This document shows positions 50,698-56,152 of a DNA stretch of 56,152 nt, piece after piece. Made by a program: the position numbers and the translations under genes. How positions within the stretch are numbered: position 1 is the first letter of the stretch; each line of letters begins with the position of its first letter. Below the pieces are notes generated by a model that was given only the letters and a program-made list of their open reading frames with translations, was not told the origin of the DNA and searched no databases. The DNA lies in assembly GCA_002441095.1 (NCBI GenBank), contig DJVG01000034.1:1-56152 (forward strand). Direction: 5' to 3'. This stretch comes from Elusimicrobia bacterium UBA6262. GTDB lineage: Bacteria > CAYTYR01 > UBA6262.

Positions 50698-51291
50698 CTA
50701 ATGTCCTATAATTTTTAATAAGGTCTGGATAATAATAGTAAAATCAGTGAACAAAGAATGTTCATGTACATACTTAAGCTGCAGTTTGATCTTCTCCGGC
50801 CGGATCTTTTCCTGATAGGTTTTTTCCGGATCCGGGCTGCCGGCCAGGATCGCTCCTTCATCCGAATTCCAAAGTGAAGCCCAGTCAGTTATTCCGGGCC
50901 TTACGCTCAATATCTGCTTTTCCTGCTCTGTGAACATATTTACATAATACGGCACTTCCGGCCGCGGGCCGACAAAACTCATTTCCCCTTTCAGCACATT
51001 GAACAACTGGGGTAATTCATCCAGCTTATACTTTCTCAGCTTTTTACCGATCCTGGTGATCCGGGGATCATCATCAGCGCTGGATGACCCGCCTATCTTA
51101 TCAGCATTCAAAACCATGGTCCTGAATTTATGCATTCTAAATTCCTGGCCATCCTGGCCGACCCTGGTCCCGCTATATAATACCGGCCCCCCATCTTCCT
51201 TTTTTACCAGGGCAGCTACGATCAATAATACAGGAGTTAATACTAATAATCCGAAAAAAGAAAACAAAAAATCCATCAGGCGTTTTACCAT
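50698..51291 (-). CDS. minimal (PglC-like) monotopic phosphoglycosyl transferase
   Basis: A 197-residue bacterial sugar transferase, made only of the re-entrant membrane helix (MDFLFSFFGLLVLTPVLLIVA) and the catalytic domain. It has HKFRTMVLNAD, the Asp-Glu catalytic pair in KLDELPQLFNVL, and VGPRPEVP. It would transfer a sugar 1-phosphate to undecaprenyl phosphate. The locus also has a full-length WbaP-type enzyme at 14028, so two lipid-linked glycans, or two starting sugars, are possible. GAGG precedes ATG 51291 and two TATAAT elements lie 20-35 nt upstream. Confidence 0.92.
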   Translation of the reverse strand: MVKRLMDFLFSFFGLLVLTPVLLIVAALVKKEDGGPVLYSGTRVGQDGQEFRMHKFRTMVLNADKIGGSSSADDDPRITRIGKKLRKYKLDELPQLFNVLKGEMSFVGPRPEVPYYVNMFTEQEKQILSVRPGITDWASLWNSDEGAILAGSPDPEKTYQEKIRPEKIKLQLKYVHEHSLFTDFTIIIQTLLKIIGH

Positions 51292-51311
51292 GTAAAACCT
51301 CAGCTGGTATA

Positions 51312-51325
51312 ATTATAATATTATA
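51312..51325 (-). promoter_or_regulatory. tandem TATAAT -10 elements before the PglC-like gene
   Basis: On the minus strand TATAAT occurs at 51325-51320 and 51317-51312, in a 54-nt AT-rich gap that is the largest spacer of the right half of the window. The -35 region is not clear. A promoter here would start a unit with the phosphoglycosyl transferase as first gene. Confidence 0.4.
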
Positions 51326-51345
51326 CCCTATTTTTAAGAAAAAAT

Positions 51346-52383
51346 CTATACTTTTTGTGGGTGGGATATTTTTATTGCGTTTTTCCAGAAGTCAACCGAT
51401 ACCAGGCATTGCAGCAAAGCCCAGAAGGAACCGAGCCCATACAAAACATGCAGGGACAAATACATAAATGGCAGGACTACTACATATTTCCAATCTTTCT
51501 TGTTAAGCGCTGTCTTAGAGGAAAAATACAAGGCAACAGCCAAATATAATGATACGATGAAGACTAATATCCAGGATAAATTACGATTCACAAAGATTAG
51601 CATCCCTGACACCAAGACGCTGATCACAAAAAATAAAGGTATAAAATGCCGCCAGGAAACCGGGATGATCTCTGAATATTTTATAGGCATAACCGCCCAT
51701 ACACCGTTACGGAAATTATTACGGCAAAATGATCTCAGGTCAGAACGGGTATAATAATATGAAACCACATCCGGGAACAGCATGATCCTGCCCCCCTGTT
51801 TTTTGAGCCTCAAATTAAATTCCATATCCTGGCTGCTAGGTAATTTCTCATTAAAAAGACCTACCCGGTCAAATATTTTCCTATGGTAACATCCACCAAA
51901 TACCGTATCAGTCTCTTTTGGCTGCTTGGTCCCGGTCCTAAAGTCTGAATTGCCCACTCCAAACCTGCTGGTCAACACCGCCACTATAAGCTGTCCCATA
52001 AAGGTATTTTCCCGGGGCAAGGTGATCATGGTTCCGCCAACGTTATCAGCCTTGCTTTCCTGCAGATGCTGGAGACACTTGGAAATATAGTCAGGATTAT
52101 AAGTAGCGTGGGCATCCATCCTGATAATAATTTCACCCTGGGCAGCCTTAATACCGATATTTAAAGCACAGGGAGTGATCTGCTGTGGATTCTCCAGTAA
52201 TTTAATGAAAGGATACTGTTGTGCATATTTCTGCACTATGTCCCGGGTCGTATCCTGGCTCATTCCATCTACGATCAATAATTCCAGCTCATTTTTAGGA
52301 AATCCCTGGGCGATAACTGATTCAATACAATGCCCTATGAATTTTTCCTCATTGCGACTGGGGATTACTATTGAACAAAGCAT
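51346..52383 (-). CDS. glycosyltransferase family 2 with C-terminal membrane helices (ExoA-like)
   Basis: A 345-residue protein. The GT-A domain (1-235) has VIPSRNEEKFIGHCIESVI, VDGMSQDTTRDIV, IIRMDAHATYNPDYI (metal Asp) and SSQDMEFNLRLKKQGG (catalytic Asp region). Three or four membrane helices follow from about residue 245. This arrangement is found in ExoA-like succinoglycan transferases and hyaluronan-type processive GT2. It would extend the lipid-linked unit at the inner membrane. Confidence 0.87.
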   Translation of the reverse strand: MLCSIVIPSRNEEKFIGHCIESVIAQGFPKNELELLIVDGMSQDTTRDIVQKYAQQYPFIKLLENPQQITPCALNIGIKAAQGEIIIRMDAHATYNPDYISKCLQHLQESKADNVGGTMITLPRENTFMGQLIVAVLTSRFGVGNSDFRTGTKQPKETDTVFGGCYHRKIFDRVGLFNEKLPSSQDMEFNLRLKKQGGRIMLFPDVVSYYYTRSDLRSFCRNNFRNGVWAVMPIKYSEIIPVSWRHFIPLFFVISVLVSGMLIFVNRNLSWILVFIVSLYLAVALYFSSKTALNKKDWKYVVVLPFMYLSLHVLYGLGSFWALLQCLVSVDFWKNAIKISHPQKV

Positions 52384-52411
52384 TTTAGGACCTCAAACTA
52401 TTATCGTTATT

Positions 52412-53584
52412 CTAGGCAAGCTTATTAGCTTCTTTATTCTTTTTTTTATTAAATAATTCAAGAATATAGTCAAAACCGTAACCAGCAGTCAATATCAGGA
52501 ATGGCAAATGAGTAAAGTTAGTTCGTAAAGCAGCGTCAACCCTGGTAATTATATGCAGGATCAATGAGCATATGAAGATAGAAGCATAAACCATGAACTT
52601 ATAGTCTTTTTGCCTGATTATTTTAACCAGAGCGGTGGCAAATAAAATATATAAGGGGAGCATATGGGCAGCATAATAATATTGATGCGCTTTCTGCCAA
52701 AAAGGAGGAAAAATATTAAAGAACTGATACCCTCTCATGAAAAATAACTTGAACAGCCTGGTCAGTATATAAAAATAATTCCCGTCTTTACTATAGTCAA
52801 AGGGTTCAATTTTAGTATATTGGATTATCACATCCCCATTTAGATATATTGACCTCAGGACATGGGCCATAACAGGCAGGTAATAAATAAATAAGAGCGC
52901 CACTGCGCTTCCTACCAGGATCACCGGGATAAATGACTTTAAAACCATTTTGTTTTTCCTGGCTATAGAAACGATTAGCAGGACATAAACCGGGAGGCAG
53001 AGAATAACCGTATCAATCCTGATAAACAACAAGAATAAATACCCTAATACAAATAATAAGTTCTTGGCCCAGGTACTGTTTTGGTTACTGAAATATGAGG
53101 TTACAAAGCTATACAGATAAACAATAAAACAGAACCGGTAAACAGCTTCCGGGGAGGCCCAGTTATTCCAAATGGCATTTTCAATAAATACTATTGAAAT
53201 AAGGCTGAAGATCATTGCCACTTTTTTGTTCGTATAGAATTCTTCGGCGATTCTATATATAATTACAGGTATAAATGAGGCCAGAACAATCTGAAAAAGT
53301 ATCAGGGCCAACACATTGCCCGGACCAAAAATTAAAAATATAAGCGCCGTAATTCCCACATAACCAAGATGAAATAGTATCGTCGGATGCTCTTTTAAGA
53401 TGAGCGGTAAACATACGCTTTCCCCTGTTCCCTTAACATAGCTTGTCACCTGTTCAGCCACCGGCCCATATATTCTGGAGAAATCGCACGATGCCTTTGG
53501 ACCTTTATCATAAAAAAGCAAAAAACAAATATTAAAGATGATGGCGACGAGGAATAACCATATCAGCTCTTTTTTAATCTTCAT
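52412..53584 (-). CDS. polytopic membrane protein, GT39/ArnT-like
   Basis: A 390-residue integral membrane protein with about ten hydrophobic helices. An acidic/aromatic first periplasmic loop (ASCDFSRIYGPVAEQV) and the general layout resemble dolichyl-phosphate-mannose-type glycosyltransferases (GT39, PMT_2). The canonical DE pair is not clear, so assignment is by shape and context only. Nine nt separate it from the carbamoyltransferase gene and 28 nt from the GT2 gene. It may add a sugar on the periplasmic side, or be an unrelated membrane subunit. Confidence 0.55.
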   Translation of the reverse strand: MKIKKELIWLFLVAIIFNICFLLFYDKGPKASCDFSRIYGPVAEQVTSYVKGTGESVCLPLILKEHPTILFHLGYVGITALIFLIFGPGNVLALILFQIVLASFIPVIIYRIAEEFYTNKKVAMIFSLISIVFIENAIWNNWASPEAVYRFCFIVYLYSFVTSYFSNQNSTWAKNLLFVLGYLFLLFIRIDTVILCLPVYVLLIVSIARKNKMVLKSFIPVILVGSAVALLFIYYLPVMAHVLRSIYLNGDVIIQYTKIEPFDYSKDGNYFYILTRLFKLFFMRGYQFFNIFPPFWQKAHQYYYAAHMLPLYILFATALVKIIRQKDYKFMVYASIFICSLILHIITRVDAALRTNFTHLPFLILTAGYGFDYILELFNKKKNKEANKLA

Positions 53585-53593
53585 CCTTTTCTC

Positions 53594-55291
53594 CTATTTA
53601 CAGGCTCTCAGGTTTGGGCCGAAGAATAATTCGTCAATCATTCCAATCTTTAAAGCATGGAGCGCTTCAGCCGGGGAATGCACTATCGGCTCCTCATGTT
53701 TATTAAAACTTGTATTGATGCATAAAGGCAATCCGCTGATCTTATAATATTCGTTTAAGATACTGTGCATCAGCGGTTGCCTGTTCTTGTTGACGGTTTG
53801 GGGCCGGGCGGTTCCGTCCAAATGCACTACCCCCGGGATTCCAGCCCTGAGTTCCTGCTTCACCATAAAAGCCATGGTCATAAAGCGCGCCGCATATTCC
53901 CCTTTGGGGTAGTTATCGAAATAGGCCGCGGCAAATTCCTCCATGATGACAGGAGCAAAAGGCATGAACTCAGTCCTGTCCATTCTTTTATTGAGCCAGT
54001 CCTTTATCTCAGGATCAGTCGGCCTGGCCAGGATCGAACGGTTGCACAGGGCGCGAGGACCGTATTCCATCCTGCCCTGAAACAGGCCGATCACTTTTCC
54101 CTGGTGCATCATCTCTGCTATCATTCTCTCCGGATGTTCAAGTTTTTCACAGCTAAAGCCTTCTTTTTTGATGGCACTGATGATCTCTTCCGTTTTAAAA
54201 GAATCACCGAAATAAACATTATCAAGAGGATGAGATTGGAGCTCGTGGTACCGGGAGGCCAAAAGCAGGGCTGCTCCCAGGCTAGTCCCCCCGTCTCCCA
54301 TATGGGGATGGATAAAGACCTCTTCGACTTCTGCTAATTCCATTATCCTTTTGTTCAGGGTGACATTGGCAAAGACGCCGCCTGCCAGCACCACCCGGGG
54401 ATTACCTGTCCGCAGAACGGCTAACCGTACCGCTTCAGTCACATTTTCTTCCAATACACGCTGGGCAGCATAAGCTATCTCTTCCCGGGAGAATCCTTTC
54501 ATCAATTCTTGCAGGTAATTAACTGCTGACCTCCAGAATAAATACTTATCGTTGCGGAAATGCATCTTATCCCGATCCAGGGAATAAACAGTTCTCAGCT
54601 TCTCGTACGCCTCAGGTGAAGGATGGTAAGCCGCCAGGCCGGTTATTTTGCCGCCGTGCCTTTGCGGATCAAATCCGCAGATATAAGTAATGTAAGCCCA
54701 AAAATTGCCGGCGGAATGTATTTTAGGGCATTCACTGATCTTCTTCAATTGCCCGTTTTCACCGGTATAAACACTACCCGCCAGGCCGTCACCTCCGCCA
54801 TCAACAGTAACGACAGTTGCTTTGTCCCAGCCGCTGGTAAAATAGGCCGAGGCAGCATGGCTTTCATGATGATCAAAGAAAGTAATTTTGCCTTTCATCC
54901 CTCTTTTGGCAAAGTAATCCCTGACCAGCCCTCTGTTCTTTCTTAATATTTGCGCAGCCAGCCGGCTGCAGGCCACGAATGTTTTTGATTCTGGGAACTT
55001 TCCACTGTGCTTGGTAATTTTTTCAAATACTTTTCTTTTAAATCCAGCTTTCCCGGAAAAATCCACTGCAGTGGGCACTTCGACCATTCCTTTAAACCCG
55101 AATCCAACCAGATCAATATCAGCGATATCCACACCACACTGTTCGCTCATATTCTTCAAAGAAGCATACGGGAAACCCCAGTGCATTTTTTTCCTGGTAA
55201 ACCTCTCTTCATTGGCGGCATAAACGATCCGGCCATCCTTAATGAGGGCCACGCCGCTGTCATGGCTGTCATTAATACCCAGGATATTCAT
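53594..55291 (-). CDS. O-carbamoyltransferase, NodU/CmcH/TobZ family
   Basis: Transfers a carbamoyl group from carbamoyl phosphate (through carbamoyladenylate) to a hydroxyl group, here likely of a sugar. Of 565 residues the N-terminal Kae1-like domain contains NDSHDSGVALIKDG, DHHESHAASAYF (metal histidines), TVDGGGDG and LAGGVFANVTLN. The C-terminal domain has GRMEYGPRALCNRSILA and INTSFNKHEEPIVHSP. Length and motifs fit NodU, which carbamoylates Nod-factor sugars. Its neighbours are a radical SAM gene 6 nt upstream and a membrane protein gene. Confidence 0.93.
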   Translation of the reverse strand: MNILGINDSHDSGVALIKDGRIVYAANEERFTRKKMHWGFPYASLKNMSEQCGVDIADIDLVGFGFKGMVEVPTAVDFSGKAGFKRKVFEKITKHSGKFPESKTFVACSRLAAQILRKNRGLVRDYFAKRGMKGKITFFDHHESHAASAYFTSGWDKATVVTVDGGGDGLAGSVYTGENGQLKKISECPKIHSAGNFWAYITYICGFDPQRHGGKITGLAAYHPSPEAYEKLRTVYSLDRDKMHFRNDKYLFWRSAVNYLQELMKGFSREEIAYAAQRVLEENVTEAVRLAVLRTGNPRVVLAGGVFANVTLNKRIMELAEVEEVFIHPHMGDGGTSLGAALLLASRYHELQSHPLDNVYFGDSFKTEEIISAIKKEGFSCEKLEHPERMIAEMMHQGKVIGLFQGRMEYGPRALCNRSILARPTDPEIKDWLNKRMDRTEFMPFAPVIMEEFAAAYFDNYPKGEYAARFMTMAFMVKQELRAGIPGVVHLDGTARPQTVNKNRQPLMHSILNEYYKISGLPLCINTSFNKHEEPIVHSPAEALHALKIGMIDELFFGPNLRACK

Positions 55292-55297
55292 AATACC

Positions 55298-56152
55298 TCA
55301 TTTCATACGGAATAGTTTAAGACCGATCCTAGCCTTATTGATCAGTTCTTGTGGAGTCCTGATTTTACTAATATTTTTAATAATATTTTCAGGGCTGAAA
55401 TAAAAATTCTTATATCCTTCCACTAATAATTCTTTAAGCTCCTCCAGGGTAAAATTCTCAGGCCAATGTGGTGGCTGGAACCCGGCTTTTGGATTCGCCG
55501 CAAACTCCTGCCAGTAATTGCTTTTGATAATGCCTTCTTTCAGTCCCCTGGAATACAATTTAGTGCCGGGAAAAGGGGTAAATATGGTCAGATGTACATA
55601 ATCAGGCTTTAATTTCTTCATCAACCGGAAAGTTTCTCTGATCTCTTCCCGGGTTTCACCAGGATTGCCGATCATAAAATAAGCAAGAATAGGTATCCTG
55701 TATTTCTTGGTCAGGGCAAAGGCCTTCTTTATTTGTTCGAAGGTGATACCCTTATTCAGTACCATTAGGATCTTTTCCGTACCAGCTTCTACGCCATAAT
55801 GGATCCCTCTGCAGCCGGCCTGGGCAAGAGCAGCTATGATCTTTTCATTCACAGTATCAACCCTGGTTCTGATATCCCAGGAAATTTTCAGTTCTCTCCT
55901 GCCGATTTCACGGCAGATAGCTATTACCCTCTCTTTATCAACAGTAAAGGTATCATCATAGAAAAGAAAATTATTAATACCGAGTTTCACGCACGCTTCC
56001 AGTTCAGCTACAACATTTTCCGGAGATCTCGCCCGGAAATTCTTCCCCAGATGCGGGCGGTCGCAAAATGAGCACTGAAAAGGGCAACCCCTGCTGGTAA
56101 ACATCGTGGTGACCGGATTGCTTCCTGTCAGGATAGAGCTATATTCCCTATA
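55298..56152 (-). CDS. radical SAM protein, B12-binding-domain class (5' end beyond window)
   Basis: The frame stays open to the right edge, so only the C-terminal 284 residues or so are seen. The cluster motif is in FTSRGCPFQCSFCDRPHLG (C-x3-C-x2-C). Later come FYDDTFTVDKERV, GVEAGTEKIL and AYFMIGNPGETREEI, the standard core of the BchE/HpnJ/PhpK-like class B radical SAM group. In that group an N-terminal cobalamin-binding domain of about 150-180 residues precedes this core; it would lie outside the window. Possible jobs are methylation at an unreactive carbon or another radical step on a sugar or lipid carrier. The Met at 56104 is internal, not a start. Confidence 0.85.
   Translation of the reverse strand, partial: YREYSSILTGSNPVTTMFTSRGCPFQCSFCDRPHLGKNFRARSPENVVAELEACVKLGINNFLFYDDTFTVDKERVIAICREIGRRELKISWDIRTRVDTVNEKIIAALAQAGCRGIHYGVEAGTEKILMVLNKGITFEQIKKAFALTKKYRIPILAYFMIGNPGETREEIRETFRLMKKLKPDYVHLTIFTPFPGTKLYSRGLKEGIIKSNYWQEFAANPKAGFQPPHWPENFTLEELKELLVEGYKNFYFSPENIIKNISKIRTPQELINKARIGLKLFRMK

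Noticed and set aside
53765..54337. 190-codon plus-strand frame opposite the carbamoyltransferase
   Set aside because: Shadow frame with no family features.

Overview
The window is a diderm bacterial chromosome fragment. Outer-membrane signs are an LptF/LptG pair, a PorV/FadL-like barrel protein, a lipoprotein with a clear lipobox and two GT9 (heptosyltransferase-type) enzymes. Starts are mostly preceded by GGAGG-type Shine-Dalgarno sequences. The gene set and the odd word-like spacer repeats resemble uncultivated candidate phyla (Omnitrophota or Margulisbacteria-like lineages); that placement is an impression, not something the sequence proves. I recognised no rRNA, tRNA, IS element or CRISPR array. 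No gene-free stretch exceeds about 165 bp.

Layout. (1) 130-2321, plus strand: lptF-lptG-type LPS export permeases. Everything else is on the minus strand and is transcribed from right to left. (2) 2387-6351: a small envelope operon of TPR lipoprotein, PorV/FadL-like outer-membrane protein and secreted M6 metalloprotease. (3) 6469-9037: metK-ahcY, the SAM cycle. (4) 9203-12951: sugar-nucleotide supply, with a phosphomannomutase/phosphoglucomutase flanked by two paralogous nucleotidyltransferases. (5) 13043-15455: a GalE-like epimerase behind a WbaP-type phosphoglycosyl transferase that has a good sigma70 promoter. (6) 15520 to the right edge at 56152: a polysaccharide locus of more than 40 kb. 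It holds about ten GT4/GT1-type glycosyltransferases, two GT9, two GT2, one CgeB-like transferase, two membrane GT39-like proteins, three DegT sugar aminotransferases, a FlaA1/CapD-type dehydratase, a Wzz-like protein, two O-antigen ligase/polymerase proteins, a Wzx-like flippase, a MurJ-like flippase, a VanZ-like protein, a second phosphoglycosyl transferase, a methyltransferase, a cupin, a thiamine-diphosphate E1 alpha/beta pair, an O-carbamoyltransferase and two radical SAM enzymes (one cut by the window edge).

How it fits together. Regions 4 and 5 make activated sugars and load the first sugar on the lipid carrier. Region 6 makes special sugars (dehydration, transamination, methylation, carbamoylation, radical chemistry), adds them one by one, flips the lipid-linked unit, polymerises it with length control and ligates it. 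Many junctions in region 6 are ATGA, TAATG or TAGTG overlaps, so long co-transcribed and translationally coupled blocks are likely.

The most unusual signal is a family of short repeats in the left 20 kb. Most spacers there carry blocks of about four degenerate 7-nt (sometimes 8-nt) words, often as two inverted arms forming a long imperfect hairpin. Similar word blocks also lie in frame inside three genes (M6 protease signal peptide, phosphohexomutase, a DegT aminotransferase). For the aminotransferase, comparison with two paralogs in the same window shows a five-residue loop extension exactly at the block.
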